The notes under the pieces were generated by a model. It was not told where the DNA came from. It saw only the letters and a list, made by a program, of their open reading frames with translations, and made no database searches. Positions 23,492 through 36,693 of a DNA stretch of 64,000 bases are shown piece after piece (position 1 is the first letter of the stretch; each line of letters begins with the position of its first letter). The DNA is taken from contig JAESUZ010003531.1 of the NCBI GenBank assembly GCA_017311185.1, positions 310,001 through 374,000 on the forward strand, written 5' to 3'. The DNA is from Proteles cristata cristata (lineage: Eukaryota > Chordata > Mammalia > Carnivora > Hyaenidae). The position numbers and the translations under genes were made by a program.

Positions 23492-23710
23492 GGGGCGCCT
23501 GGGTGGCTTAGTCGGTTGAAGCGTCCGACTTTCGCTTAGGTCATGATCTCGCGGTTCGTGGGTTCGAGCCCCGCGTCGGGCTCTGTGCTGACTGCCAGCT
23601 CAGAGCCTGAGCCTGTTTCAGTCTGTGACTCCCTCTCTCTCTGACCCTTCCCTGCTCACGCTGTCTCTCTCTCTCTCCTAGAAATAAATAAAAAACATTA
23701 AAAAAAAAAA
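23492..23710 (+). mobile_element. Young CAN-type SINE with perfect 16-bp target-site duplication
   Basis: AAGAAAATATTATGAA at 23476-23491 and 23711-23726. Head, box A and box B intact. Splits the L1 ORF2 sequence. Confidence 0.96.
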
Positions 23711-25589
23711 AAGAAAATATTATGAAAAACTGCATGTCACCGATTGGAACAACCTGGGAAAAATTAATAAATCCCTAGAAGCATATAAACTAGCAAAACT
23801 AAAATAGGAAGTAACAGACTTGATCCAACGAATATCCAACAAAGAAATGGAATCAGTAGTCAAAAGTGTCCCAAAAAACAAAAGTCCAGAACATTTAAAT
23901 AGGAGTTGGTAATACCCATTTTTTTCTCAAAATATTCCCTAATTAGAAATGAACGGAAAACTTACAAACTCATTCTATGAGGCCAGCATTACTCTGATTC
24001 CAAAACCAGAGAAAGACTCTACAATGGTAGAAAACTATAGGCCACACACACACACACACACATTCTCAAAGCATCCAAACTGGCAAGGATGAAGCCAAAA
24101 TTTCACCAGTTTCAGATGACATCGTAGTCCACATAGAAAACCCAAATTAATCTATCAAAAACTTTTAGGCCTGAAACAAGAAATCATCCCATTTACAACT
24201 GCACCAAAAGCCATTAGGACTGAACCTAACCAGAGTAAAAAATCTGTCCTCTAAACACTGTAAATCACTGATGACAAATATTGAAGATGATTCAAAGAAA
24301 TAGAAAAGAAAAAAACTTTCCATGCTCATGAGTAGAAGGAAAAATAAGATTGTTAAAATGTCTTCATGACCCTAAACATCCTACATACTTAATGCAATAC
24401 TTATCAAAATAACATCACCATTTTTCACAGAGCTAGAACAAACAATCCTCTAATTCGTATACACCACAGAAGTCCCTAAATAAAAAAAAATTAATTTTAA
24501 AAAAGCAAAGCAAAGCTAGAGGCATTACAATTTCAGAATTTAATCTACATTACAAAGCTGTAGTGATCATAGCACTATGTTACTGACATGTGCCTGTGCA
24601 CACACACACGCACACACACACACACACATACACATAGATCAATAAAACAGAATTTAAAAAAAAAGGAACCCACAAAATCTGGGCAATTAATCTTTGACAA
24701 AGCAAAAAAGAACATTTAATGGGAAAAAAAAGACAATCTCTTCAACAAAAGGTTTTGGGCAAACTGGACAGCTACATGCAAAAGAATTACATTGGACCTC
24801 TTTTCTTACACCATACACAAAGAATAAATTCAAAATGGATGACGCGCCTAAATGTGAGACAGGAGACCATCAAATCAAAATCCTAGTGGAAAACACAGGC
24901 ATTAATGCCTTTGAAATCTGCCATAGCAACTTCCAACTAGAGAAACAAAGGAAAAAATAAACGATTGGGATCTCATCAAAATGAAGAGCTTCCACATGGC
25001 AAAGGAAGCAATCAACAAAATTAAGAGGCAATCTTTGGAATGGGAAAATATAATTACTAACGACATATCTAATAAAATAATAATATCCAAAATACACAAA
25101 ATAATTATAAAACTCAAAACCAAAAAACAAATAATCCTGTTAAAAATTGGGCAGAAGACATGAATAGACATTTTTAAAAAATCCAGATGGCCAACAGACA
25201 TATAAAAAGATGCTCAGTATCACTCATCATCAGGGAAATACAAATCAAAGATACGATGAGATGTCACCTGTCACCTGTCATAACAGCTATAGTTAACAAC
25301 ACAAGAAATAATTGGGGTTGGTGAGGATGCAGGGAAAAGGGAACCCTCCTATACTGTTGGTGATAATGCTAACTTGTGAAGCCACATTGCAAAACACTAT
25401 GGAGGTTCCTCAAAAAGTTAATAATAGAACTACCCTATCAACCAACAACAGCACTACTAGGTATTTACAAAACTACTAATTCAAAGGGATACATGCACCC
25501 TGATGTGAATGCATCATTATCAACAATACCGAAATTATAGAAAGAGCCCATATGTCCATGAACTAATGAATGGGTAAGGAAAAAGTAAT

Positions 25590-25863
25590 TATATATGATA
25601 TGTAAACACCTATGAATATAAATATATAAAGATTTATAATATCTTACAATGCATTAATATTATATATAATATATTATTAATCCATGAATAACATAAATTA
25701 ATGAATAAAGCATATTTTATATAATATACAGTATGTATAATATGTGTGTAGTATCTTATATTAAAATGTATTATTAATAAATAATGTATTAATAAATAAT
25801 TATGTTATATATCATATTATATATGACATTATATAATTTATACATAATTTATTATTATTATAT

Positions 25864-25900
<37 letters not shown>
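25590..25900. repeat. AT-rich expansion inside L1 ORF2
   Basis: Imperfect TATA/ATTAAT tracts with a pure (AT)n near 25868-25898, placed between the blocks for GNA...W and the terminal ORF2 residues. The other L1 copies here lack this extra DNA. Confidence 0.8.
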
Positions 25901-25902
<2 letters not shown>

Positions 25903-26390
25903 AACATTACTCAGCCAAAGATATGAATGACATCTTGCCATTTGCAATGACCTGGATGCAGCTAGATAGTATTATGCTAAGTGAAATAAGTGACTTAAAG
26001 GAAGATAAATAACATATGATTTCACTCATATGTAGAATTTAAGACAGAAAACAAATAAAGATAGAGGAAAAAAGAGAAGCAAACCAAGAAACAGACTCCT
26101 AACTATAGGGTACAAACTCATAGTTAGTGGAAGGTAGTTGAGTCAGGGAATGGGTTAAATAACTCATGGACATTAAGGAAAGTAGTTGTGGTGAGCACTG
26201 GGTATTGTAAGTAACGAATCACCAAATTACACACCTGAAACTAATATTACACTGTATGTTAACTGGAATGTAAATAAAATTTTGGATGAAAATAAAATGA
26301 TAATAACAGTAACAGAAAAAATAAAAATAAAGGAAAGAAAATAAAAGAAAAAAGAAGAAAATAACAAAATACAGTAATTAAAATATTCTC

Positions 26391-26605
26391 GGGGCATATG
26401 GGTGGCTCAGTCAGTTACACGTCTGACTCTTGATTTCAGCTCAGGTCATGACCTCACAGTCCATGTGCTCAAGCTCCGTGTTGGGCTCTGCACTGACACC
26501 GTGACACCTCCTTATATTCTCTCTATCCTCTCTCTGACCCTTTTATTCCCTCCTCTCCCTCTCTCTCTAAAAATAAATTAACATTGAAAAAAGAAAAACA
26601 ATTTT
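26391..26605 (+). mobile_element. Older CAN-type SINE
   Basis: GGGCATATGGGTGGCTCAG head, decayed box B (GTGCTCAAGCTCC), tail AAAATAAATTAACATTG. Confidence 0.85.
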
Positions 26606-27296
26606 AAAATAATTAGAAAAAAGAGGAGAGTTACATACACATAAAATCCTTTAAGGCTACCAGGGGCCTTTCAGCAAAAACGTTCCAATGCAGAAAGGAG
26701 TGACATGATACTGTCAAAGTGTTGGATGTGAAAATTTGCAGACAAGAGTACTCAGTGCAGTTTGTCTTTCATTCAGAATAGAAGGAGAGATGGATGAGTT
26801 TCTCAGAGAAACAAATCTAAAGGAGTTCATGACCACTAAATCAGTTCTCAATAAATAATTAAGGAGATTAGCTGAGTGGAAACATCAAAGAACGCACAAA
26901 ATAAAAGGATGTAAAATATGATACTATGTACCTTAGAGCATGGAGAGAAGAGTAGTAAAAAATTGGTTCAAACTCAAAAGACCATCAAATTAATAAAGAC
27001 TGCTATATGCAGAAAAGGTTATATACAAACCTATTGGTAACCACAACTGAAAAAAAACACTAATAAATGTGCAAAGAATAAAGTGAAAGAAATCTGAATA
27101 TACCACTACAGAAAAGAAGTAGGCAATGAAAGAGAGAAAGACAAGATCAGAGAAAAACTGTACAAACAAAAAACACAAAACATGTAATAAAATGGCAGTA
27201 AATTCATATATATCAACAATTATTTTCAGTATAAAAAAACTAATCAAAAAACTAATGCTGACAGAATGGATTAAAAAAAAGGCAAAAGAAATCTAG

Positions 27297-27490
27297 GAAT
27301 TCCTGGATGGTTCATTTGGTTTAGCATCTGACTCTTTGGCTCAGGTTACGATCTCATGGTTTGTGGGTTTGATTCCTGCATTGGGCTACACTCGGACAGT
27401 GAGGGTCCTGTCTGGGATTCTCTCTCCCTCTCTCTCTGTCCCTCCCCCACATACACACTCTTTCTACATTTGAAAATAAACTTTAAAAAA
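27297..27490 (+). mobile_element. Old CAN-type SINE
   Basis: GATGGTTCATTTGGTTTAGC head region, box B GGGTTTGATTCC, tail GAAAATAAACTTTAAAAAAA. Strongly diverged. Confidence 0.8.
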
Positions 27491-30270
27491 ACTTAAAAAC
27501 ACAAGACCCATCTAAATGAATCTAGAGACTCATTTTAGACCTAAAATATCCTTCGGATTGAAAGAGAGAATGGAGAAGTAATTATCATTCAAATGGTGTC
27601 AAAAGTAAACAAGGGGAGCAATACTTATATCTGATAAAATAGACTCTAAAACAAGTACCATAATAAAATATAAATAAGTGCATTGTATAATAATAAAGGG
27701 GACAACCTAACAAAGAAGATATAACTTTTGTAAATATATATGCACCCAACATGAAGCATAGAAATACATAAAACATTTAATAAAAAACACAAAAGAAATA
27801 ATTGATAGTAATATAATTAGTAGAAAACATTAACACCTCACTTACATCAATACACAAGTTACCTTAAGCAGAGGATCAACAAAGATACTATGGCTTTGAA
27901 TGACACAAACTTTCTGACACTCAGTAATCCGTGATATGGATGTAACAGATATGTTGAGAATGTTCCATTCTAACACAACAGAGTACCCATTCTTTTCAAG
28001 TGAATATGGAACATTTACCTGAATAGATCACATACAAGGCTGCAAAACAAGATTCGACAACTACAAAAAACCCAAGTCTTACCATACAACTTTTCTGAAC
28101 ACAAAGCTATGAAACTAGAAGTCAGCCTCAACAAAATTCCAGAAAGACCACAAATATATGTAGGGTAAACAATATCCTACTAAGCAATGGATGTGTTAAC
28201 CAGGAAATCAAAGAAGAAAAAAATGTGCATAGAAATAAATGAAAATATACGGAAAATAGTTCAAATTTTAGGATGGAACAAAACCATTTCTAAGAGGAAA
28301 TCTTACACCAAAGAAGCTTAACTATCCAGAGCAAGAAAAATGTCAAATATACAACCTAAGCTTACACTCACAAGAGCTAGAATAAGAACAAGCAAAAGAT
28401 AAAGCCAGTATATGGAAGTAAATAATAAAGATAAGAGCAGAAATAAGTCATATAGAAACAGCAAAACAATAGAACAAACCAATGAAACCAGGAGCTGGTT
28501 CTTTAAAAAAATAAATAAATCAAATTGATAAACCTCTACCCATATGTATCAAAAGGTAAAGAGAAAGGACCAAAATAAAGAAAATTACAAATGAACGATG
28601 AGGAATAAAACCACACCACAGAAACTCAAACATATGCAAAATAATGTTATGAAAACCCAAATGCCAATAAATTGACAACCTGGAAGAAATGGAAATACAA
28701 ACAACTAACACTGAAATAGGAAAACAAAATAGAAAACTTGAACAGACCAATAATAAACAAATTGAATCAGTAATTTAAAAAAATCCCAATGAACATAAGT
28801 CCAGAACCAGATGGCTTCACAGGAGAATTCTACCAAACATTTAATGAATAGTTAATACCTATTCTTCTCAAACTATTCCAAAAATAGTTTCTATGAGGCC
28901 AGCATTACCGTGGTACTAAAACCAGATAAAGACAAAAAAGAAGTAAGACCCATTATCTATGATGAACATAGATGCCAAAATCCTCAACAAAATATTAGTA
29001 AATAAGGTCCAACAGTACATTAACAACAGTCATTCATCACAGTTAAGCGAGATTTATTTCTAGGTGTGGTTCAATATTGGAGAATCAATCAAGGTGATAT
29101 ATCACATAATTAAAAGAAAGAATGAAAAGTATATGGTCATCTCAAGATACAGAAAAAGCATTTGACAAAGTAAAACATCCACTACTGAAAAAATCCTGCT
29201 ACAACAGATTTAGAATGAACATACCTCAACATAATAAAGGCCGTATCTAAGAAAATCACAGCTAATATCATCTTTAATGGGGAATAACAGAGCTTTTTGC
29301 CCCCTGAAGTCATGAGGAAGACAAGGATGTCCATTACCACTACTTATTCGACATAATACTGTAAGTCCTATCACATAAATCAGACAACAAAAAAGAAATA
29401 AAATGCCTCCAAATTATCAAGAAATAAGTAATATTTTACTATTTACAATTGACATGACATTCTACATAGAAAACTCAAAAGAAGACTCCACCAAAGAACT
29501 GCTAAAACTGTTAAGTGAACTCTCTAAAGTCACCGGACACAAAATCAATGTACAGAAATCTGTTGCTTTTCTATACCCTAACAATGAAGCAATAGAAAGA
29601 AAAAAATTAAGAAAGCAATTCCTCATACGTTTGCACCAAAATTAATGATATACATAGGAAAAAACATAACAAAAGAGATAAAAGACTGGTAGTCTAAAAA
29701 CTATGAAACGCTGATGAAAGAAATTGAAGATAAAACAAAGAAATGGAAAGATATTCCAAGGCCATGAATTTGAAGAACATATATTGTTAAGATGTCTATA
29801 GTACCCAAAGCAACGTAAACATTTAATGCAACGTCTATCAAAATACGAAGAACATTTTTCACAGAGGTAGAACAAACAATCCTAAATTTTGTATGGAACC
29901 ACAATAGGCTCTTGAATAATAAAACCAATTTTGTAAAAGAAAAGAAAAGCTGCAAGCATCACAATTCCTGGCTTCATGTTACATTCAAAGTCTAGTGACC
30001 AAAACAGTATGTATGGTACTGGGAGATACTGGTATGTATGTATGTATGTATACTGTTATCATATACTGTTACAGATATTCTGTTACACTATATATATTTC
30101 TATTCTAGAAATCCGGAAATGAACCCACAACTTTATTGTCAATTAATCAAGCCAAGAAAGAATACCCAATGGGAAAAGAACAGTCTTTTCAACGAATTGT
30201 GTTGGTAAAATTTGACTATAACTATCAAAAATGACACTGGACCATTTTTTTACACCACACATAAAAACGA

Positions 30271-30480
30271 GGGGCGCCTGGGTGGCTTAGTCGGTTAAGC
30301 GTCTGACTTTCGCTTAGGTCATGATCTCGCGGTTCGTGGGTTCGAGCCCCGCATCGGGCTCTGTGCTGACTGCCAGCTCAGAGCCTGGAGCCTGTTTCGG
30401 TCTGTGACTCCCTCTCTCTCTGACCCTCCCCTGCTCACACTGTCTCTCTCTCCTAGAAATAAATAAAACACTAAAAAAAA
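30271..30480 (+). mobile_element. Young CAN-type SINE
   Basis: Full-length, with GGTTCGTGGGTTCGAGCCCC intact. The flanks AAAAACGA and AAAAATGA give only a weak target-site duplication. Confidence 0.95.
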
Positions 30481-30787
30481 ATGAATTGAAACTACTTTGA
30501 AGAATGTGAGAACCAAAACCATAAAAATCTTTGAAAAGAGCACAGGCAGCAATTTCTATGACATTGGTCATAGCAACATTTTTCCAGACAGATACACCAG
30601 GACAAGGGAAACAAGAGCAACAATAAACTATAGTGACTAAATAAAAATAAAAGTTTCTGCACAGCAAATTAAATAATCAACAAAATTTAAACACAACCTT
30701 TGGAATGAGAGAAGATATTTTCCAGTGATACAGTTGATGAAGAGTTAATATCGATAATATATAAAGAATGTACAAAAGTCTACTATG

Positions 30788-30990
30788 AGGGGAGCCTGTG
30801 TGGCTCAGTCAGGTGAGCATCCAAGTATTGGTATCAGCTCAGGACATGATCACACAGTTCTTGAGTTTGAGTCCTGCATGGGGCGCTGTGCTGAGACTGC
30901 TTGTGATTCTCTGTCTCCCTCTCTTTCTACCTCTTTCCCCCTCATGCGCTGTCTCTCTCTAAGGTAAATACATAAACAATAAAAAAAAAG
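30788..30990 (+). mobile_element. Older CAN-type SINE
   Basis: GGGGAGCCTGTGTGGCTCAG head, box B TGAGTTTGAGTCC. Downstream L1 text (AATAATCCAGTTAAACAATG) continues directly. Confidence 0.85.
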
Positions 30991-31600
30991 AAACAAATAA
31001 TCCAGTTAAACAATGGGCAGAAGACAGGAACAGACATTTCTCCACAGAAGACATCCAGATGGCCTACAGATACATGAAAGGATGTTGAGCCTCATTCATC
31101 ATTAGCGAAATGCAAATTAGAATTATGTGATGTAACTTTACATCTGTCAGAATGGCTAAAATCAACAACACAGGAAACAACTGATGCTATTAAGGAGGTG
31201 GATACAAAAAGAAACTCTTTTGCATGATTGGTGAGAATGCAAACTAGTGCAACCACTCTGGAAAACAGTCTGGAGTTTACTCAAAAAGTTAAAAAAAACA
31301 TACCTACATTCCTATCCATAAATAATCACACACACACACACACAATTTATATTTATATACATATATTTATATATTTATTTATAAACAAACTGATGGTTAA
31401 CAGAATGGAGATGAGATGAATGGATGGTTGAAATAGGTGATGAGAATTAAGGCAGAACTAAAGAGAGCACTTGTTATTATGAGCACGAGGTAATATATGG
31501 AATTTTTAAATTCCTCTAACATACTCCTGAAACTAAGATAATGCTGTATGTTCACAAGCTGAAGTTAGAATAAAAAGTTAAAAAATAGAAACACAGCTTT

Positions 31601-31905
31601 ATAACTGTGGAAAAAAAATAGTTCTGCACAAACTTAAGTTAGACAATGAGATTCAGGCTAAAAGTTAAAATTTTATCTTGAAGGTCATTGTAACACAAAT
31701 ATATTACAAAATGACTGAGAAGTTAGAAAAGGAAATGAGAAAAGCCTTGCATTGATACCTTAAAGGTCACTTTTTTTTTTTACTATTTTTAAAACAAGTG
31801 ACTGTACCTTTTTATTTTGCCCTAAAAATATATATCTAGCATTGATCCTACTCACCTCAAAGTGAGTCCCTAAATTCCTATAGTGGTAATAGAAAAACAA
31901 AAATA
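31601..31905. other. No gene or repeat recognised
   Basis: AT-rich flank between the L1 end and a SINE, with no signal seen. Confidence 0.5.
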
Positions 31906-31922
31906 AATATCACCTAATTTTA

Positions 31923-32136
31923 TTTTTTTTAATATTTTTATTTATTTCTAGGAGAGAGAGAGACAGCGTGAGCAGGGGAGGGTCAGAGAGAGAGGGAGTC
32001 ACAGACTCTGAAACAGGTTCCAGGCTCTGAGCTGGCAATCGGAACAGAGCCCGACGCGGGCCTCGAACCCACAACCGCGAGATCATCACCTAAGCGAAAG
32101 TCGGACGCTTAACCGACTAAGCCACCCAGGCGCCCC
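31923..32136 (-). mobile_element. Young CAN-type SINE, antisense, perfect 17-bp duplication
   Basis: AATATCACCTAATTTTA at 31906-31922 and 32137-32153. The insertion breaks no recognised feature. Confidence 0.96.
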
Positions 32137-32444
32137 AATATCACCTAATTTTAACAGAAAAATATAAGTGACATATTTATATAGTTCTGATTGGTGCAGA
32201 GAATGTTCAAAGCAGTTTCCATGGAACAACTCGTTTAATTTTCACAAAAGCTCTGTGAGGGAATGGATCTATCAGAATGGCCTGGTTACTAACCCACAAT
32301 CAGTGAGACACCATGCCATAAGTATGTTTTCCCTCAGGTTATGTCTCTATGATTAGCTGGGGGGTGGGCGTATAGGACTCATCACCCTGGTGAGCCAGTG
32401 ACATAGACTGTTACCTGGTCCCCATCTTGAATATTGCTGTTCGT

Positions 32445-32565
32445 CATGGTCCTTGAGTCAAACATACCTGGGTTTAAATGTTTATCCTATAAAATTTCAA
32501 TCAGCTTATGTAAATCCTCTAATCCTCTGCAAGCCATTTGTCTATAAAATGGAGCTTTTTAGTTT
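32445..32565 (+). mobile_element. MIR fragment
   Basis: GAGTCAAACATACCTGGGTT, then CTTATGTAAATCCTCTAATC and TTTGTCTATAAAATGG follow the MIR core. Cut at its 3' side by the L1 that starts near 32566. Confidence 0.75.
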
Positions 32566-32599
32566 ACTAAATGAGTTCTACATATGAATGAAAATATAT

Positions 32600-34360
32600 G
32601 GTATCTGTCTTTCTCTGCCTGACTTATTTCACTTAGCAGAATACCCTCAAGTTCCATCCATGTTGCTACACATGGCCAGATTTCACTCTTTCTCATTGCC
32701 ATGTAGTATTCCATTGTACAGATAAACCGCATCTTCTTGATCCATTTGTCAGTTGATAGACATTTAGGTTTGTTCCATGATTTGTCTATTGTTGAAAGTG
32801 CTGCTATGAACATTGGGGTACATGCACTCCTATGCATCAGCACTCCTGTATTCCTAGCATAAATTCCTAACAGTGCTATTGCTGGGTCATAGGGGAGTTC
32901 TATTCCTAATTTTTTGCGAAACCTCCATACTGTTTCCCAGAGGGTTTGCACCAGCTTACATCCCCACCAACAGTATAAGAGGGTGCCCTTTTCCCCACAT
33001 CCTCGCCAGCATCTGTAGTCTCCTGATGTGTTCATTTTAGCCACCCTACAAATCTCAGTTTGGATTTGATTTGTATTTCCCTGATGATGAGTGATATTGA
33101 GCATCATTTCAGATGTCTGTTGGCCATCGGGATGTCATCTTTGGAGAAGTGTCCGTTCATGTCTTCTGCCCATTTCTTCACTGGATTATTTGTTTTCCAG
33201 GTGTAGAGTTCCTTTAGATTTTGGATACTAGCCCTTTATCCGATATGTCATTTGCAACTATTTTTCCCATTCTACTGTTTGTCTATTAGTTTTGTTGTTT
33301 CTTTTGTCGTGCAAAAGCTTTTTATCTTGATGGGTCCCAATAGTTCATTTTTGTCCTTGATTCACTTTTCTTTTGAAATGTGTCGAATAAGAAATTGCTG
33401 TGATTGAGGCCATGGAGGTTTTCTCCTGCTTTCTCCTCCAGGGTTTTGATACTTTCCTGTCTCAAATTCAGGTCGTTCATCCATTTTGGGTTTGTTTTTG
33501 TGTATGGTGTAAGAAAGTTGTATAGATTCATTCTGCATGTGGCTCTCCAGGTCTCCCAGCACCATTTGTTAAAAAGACTGACTTTTTTCTATTGGATACT
33601 TTATCCTGCTTCGCCAACGATTAATTGGCCATACATTTGTGGGTACAATTATGGGTTCTCTATTCTATTCCCTTGTTCTATGTGTCTGTTTTTGTGCCAA
33701 AACCATACTGTAGTCATGATTACAGCTTTGTACTAGAGACTAAAGTCTGGGATTGCAATGCCTCCCATTTTGGTTTTCTTCTTCAATATTCCCTTTGATT
33801 TTCGGGGTCTTTTGTGGTTCCATACAACTTTTAGGATAGTTTGTTCTAGCTTTGAGAAGAATGCTGATGCAATTTTGATTGGGTTTACATTAAACGTGTA
33901 GATAGCATTAGGTAGTAATGACATTTTAACAATATTTATTTTTCCAATCCATGAGTATGGAATGTTTTTCCATTTATTTGTGTCTTCTTCAATTTCCTTC
34001 ATAAGTTTTCTATAGTTTTCAGCATACAGATATTTTACATCTTTGGTTAGGTTTATTCCTAGGTATTTTATGGTTTTTGTTGCAGTTGTGAATGGAATAA
34101 GTTTCTTGATTTCTCTTTCTGTTGCTTCATTGTTGGCATATAAAAATGCCACCAATTTCTATATTTTTGCATCCTGAAACTTTGCTGAATTCATGGATCA
34201 GTTCTAGTAGCCTTCTGATGGAGTCTGTCTGGTTTTCCATGTAGAGTATCATCTCTGAAAAAAGTGAAATTTTGACTCCATCTTTGCCAATTCTGATGCA
34301 TTTTATTTCATTTTGTTGTTGGATTACTGATGCCAGGAATTCCAGCACTATGTTAAACAA
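32600..34360 (-). pseudogene. L1 ORF2 fragments (reverse transcriptase to C-terminus)
   Basis: Readable antisense frames at 34127-34360, 33733-34155, 33322-33565 and 32559-33107. Features: the region that should hold FADD reads LFSEMILYMEN, so both catalytic Asp are lost; [19 protein letters not shown] is well kept; and the C-terminal cluster reads [18 protein letters not shown], with the His expected between the Cys residues replaced by Tyr. At least three frame changes separate these blocks. The copy is inactive but relatively young. Confidence 0.9.
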
Positions 34361-34596
34361 CAGTGGCTAGAATGGTCATCCCTGTTGTGCTCCTGATCTC
34401 ATGGGGAAAGCTCTTAGTTTTTCCCCAATGAGGATGATATTAGTTGTGGGCTTTTCATAAATAGTTTTATGATGTTTAACTAAGTTCCTTTTATTCCGAC
34501 TTTCTCGAGGGTTTTTGTTAAGAAAGGATGGTGTATTTTGTCAAATGCATTTGCTGTCTGTCCTGTATAAGTATGGCTACTTCAGCTTTTTTTTTT

Positions 34597-34881
34597 TCAT
34601 CTAGTAGCATAACAGATCGTTCTGCATCCCCTCACTTTCAATCTAAGAGTGTCCTTAGATCTAAAATGAGTCTCTTGTAGACAGCAAATAGATGGATCTT
34701 GGTTTTTTATCCATTCTTCGACCATATGTCTTTTGATTGGAGCATTTAGTCTATTTACATTCAGTGTTATTATTGAAAAATATGAATTTAGAGTCATTGT
34801 ATTCTCTGTATGATTCATGCTTGTATTGGTGTCTCTGGTACTTTGTGTTATTTGCAACAATTTCCTCATAGAATCCCCCAT
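34597..34881 (-). pseudogene. L1 ORF2 endonuclease N-terminus
   Basis: Antisense frame with SIITLNVNRLNAPIKRHMVE and CCLQETHFRSKD. These hold the Asn (in LNVN) and Glu (in QETH) that bind the metal ion in L1 endonucleases. The frame stops where the deletion into the reverse transcriptase occurs, so only about 75 residues remain. Confidence 0.9.
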
Positions 34882-35370
34882 AGGATCTCTTGTATGGTGG
34901 TTTAGTGGTGATGAATTCCTTCAATTTTTGTTTGTTTCAGAAAAATTTTATCTCTCCTTCTATTCTAAATGACAGGCTCCTGGATAAAGGGTTCTTGCCT
35001 GCATATTTTTCCTGTTGATCATATTGAAGATTTCCTTCCATTCCCTTCTGACCTGCCAAGTTTCAGTAGATAGGTCTGTCACCACTCTAATAGGTTTCCC
35101 TTTGTATGTTAGGACCCTTTTCTCCCTAGCTGCTTTCAGAATTCTCTCTTTGTCCTTATATTTTGCCAGTTTCCCTATGATATATCATGAAGATTGATTC
35201 AATTTATATCTGAGGGGAGTTCTCTGTGCCTCTTGGATTTCAAGCTCTGTTTCCTTCCCTAGGTTTGGGAAGTTCTCCGGTATGACTTGTTCAAGTACCG
35301 CTTCAGGGCCTTTCTCTCTCTTCCTCCGGTATTCCTATGATATGGATATTATTCTACTTGATTGCATCAC

Positions 35371-35760
35371 TCAGTTCTCAAATGCTCCTTTTGTGTCTTG
35401 GTTCAATTCATCTCTCTTTTCCTTGGGTTCCTCTTTTTCTATAATTGTACCTTCTAATTCATCTATTCTTCTCTCTGCCTCTTCAGTTCGTGCATTGGAA
35501 GCCTCCATTTTAATATGCACCTCGTTATAGCATTTTCTATACATCATAACTGTTTTTAAGATCCACGATCTTAAATAACATAAATAATAAATCAATAACA
35601 TGTCTGCTGTCTTCTATGCCTTTTTCAAGCCCAGAGATTAAGTTTATGGCTATTGTTCTAAATTCTTGTTCAATCATGTTGCTCATATCTGTTTTGACCT
35701 GCTCTTTAGCTGTCACCTCTTGGAATTTCTTTTTAGGAGAGTTCTTCCATTTCATCTTTT
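35371..35760 (-). pseudogene. L1 ORF1 coiled-coil fragment
   Basis: Antisense frames at 35371-35601 and 35537-35755 are rich in Glu, Lys and Arg (EEAERRIDELEGTIIEKEEP), typical of the ORF1p coiled coil. They overlap in different frames, so the gene is frameshifted. ORF1p binds L1 RNA. The RNA-binding C-terminal part is degraded in 34890-35200. Confidence 0.8.
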
Positions 35761-35954
35761 TGGCTAGTTTTCTGCCTCTTGTAAGTTTTATAAACTTCTT
35801 ATGTGCTCTGCGCTTGTGAGTACTGGTATATTAAAGGAGACTATAGACTGTCCAGGGCCTGGCCATTCAAGAAGTGTTTGTTTTTTTTTAAGGGTGTCTT
35901 TCGGGCTCTCTCATTGTTACTTCTGTTATTATACTCCCCTACTCATAGTGATAC

Positions 35955-36170
35955 TTTGCTTTTTTAATGTTTTATTTATTTCTGAGACAGGGTGACAGTG
36001 TGAGCAGGGGAGGGTCAGAGAGAGAGGGAGACACAGAATCTGAAACAGGCTCCAATCTCTGAGCTAGCTGTCAGCACAGAGCCCAACGCAGTGCTAGAAC
36101 CCATGAACTGTGAGATCGTGACCTGAGCCAAAGCCAGACGGTTAACTGACTGAGCCACCCAGATGCCCTT
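35955..36170 (-). mobile_element. CAN-type SINE, antisense, in L1 5' UTR
   Basis: TAGTGATACTTT (from 35946) and TAGTGATATTTT (from 36173) flank it, a target-site duplication with one mismatch. Box B complement is mutated (GCTAGAACCC). Confidence 0.9.
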
Positions 36171-36693
36171 TGTAGTGATATTTTGGACTCTCTGGCATGT
36201 GTGATTTGGTTTGTTACTTTAAGTGACCTGGAAAGGAAAAAAGACAGATAAACAAACAGTGAACAACAACACGCAAAGACACAAACAAATCAAACAGATA
36301 AAAAAAGAGGACAGTCTAAAAGCATAAAATCAGAAATCCCAGCTACAAATAAAGAGCAGGGTGGAGGTAGAGCTGATGGAAGAGCATATAAAAAGAAAGG
36401 AATGACAGGGTCAGGGAGTAAGAGAAAATGAACATTGATCAGGCAGAGAGAGTAAAAGCCTTAATCCAGAGAGAGAAAATGAATAATATGGTAGAAGGCA
36501 AGGAGAAAGAAATGAAAATCATGTTACGCAGAGAAAGTATATAACCTTATTATTCCAGAGAAAGAGAGAAAGGAAGGTAAAGTAGGGGGTGTAGAACATG
36601 CATCAGGAAGATGGATTAAATATGTCTGTTTAAACAAAACTATAATGAGAATAATCCGCCCATATGAGGGGGAAATAAGAAAGAGACAAAGGA

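Larger units (their letters stand above)
19705..26285 (+). mobile_element. Near full-length but dead L1 (both ends present)
   Basis: Order of parts: 5' UTR from about 19705 (GATGGGAGGATAGCAGGAGG) to about 21130; ORF1 remains 21220-22250 (GATTCCATCAAACATAATAA, AGAAGAGAGAAAAAGGGGC); endonuclease start near 22260 (TATCAATAATTACTCTGAAT); reverse transcriptase remains near 23830-24350; ORF2 C-terminus 24690-25560; a region swollen with AT repeats 25590-25900; 3' UTR ending in CACCTGAAACTAATATTACA and an A-rich end. Frames are broken throughout and the reverse transcriptase block is shortened. Two SINEs lie inside. Keeping the 5' UTR is uncommon, because most copies are 5'-truncated. Confidence 0.85.
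26606..31600 (+). mobile_element. Second long L1, ORF1 3' part to 3' UTR
   Basis: Begins inside ORF1 (AGAATAGAAGGAGAGATGGA near 26780), followed by the endonuclease start near 27190, endonuclease to about 28100, reverse transcriptase 28790-29700, ORF2 C-terminus 29990-31310 and 3' UTR to about 31600 (CTCCTGAAACTAAGATAATG). The frame at 29403-29645 keeps FYIENSKEDSTKELLKLL, but the active-site FADD reads FTID, so the enzyme would be dead even without the stops. Carries SINEs at 27297, 30271 and 30788 and short CA and GTAT tracts at 31327 and 30031. Confidence 0.85.

Noticed and set aside
30314..30667. 117-codon minus-strand frame with SRRERQCEQGRVRERGSHR
   Set aside because: Antisense reading of a SINE; the same peptide appears at many SINE copies.
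32559..33107. 182-codon minus-strand frame as a gene
   Set aside because: C-terminus of L1 ORF2 with the [12 protein letters not shown] block; part of a broken L1.
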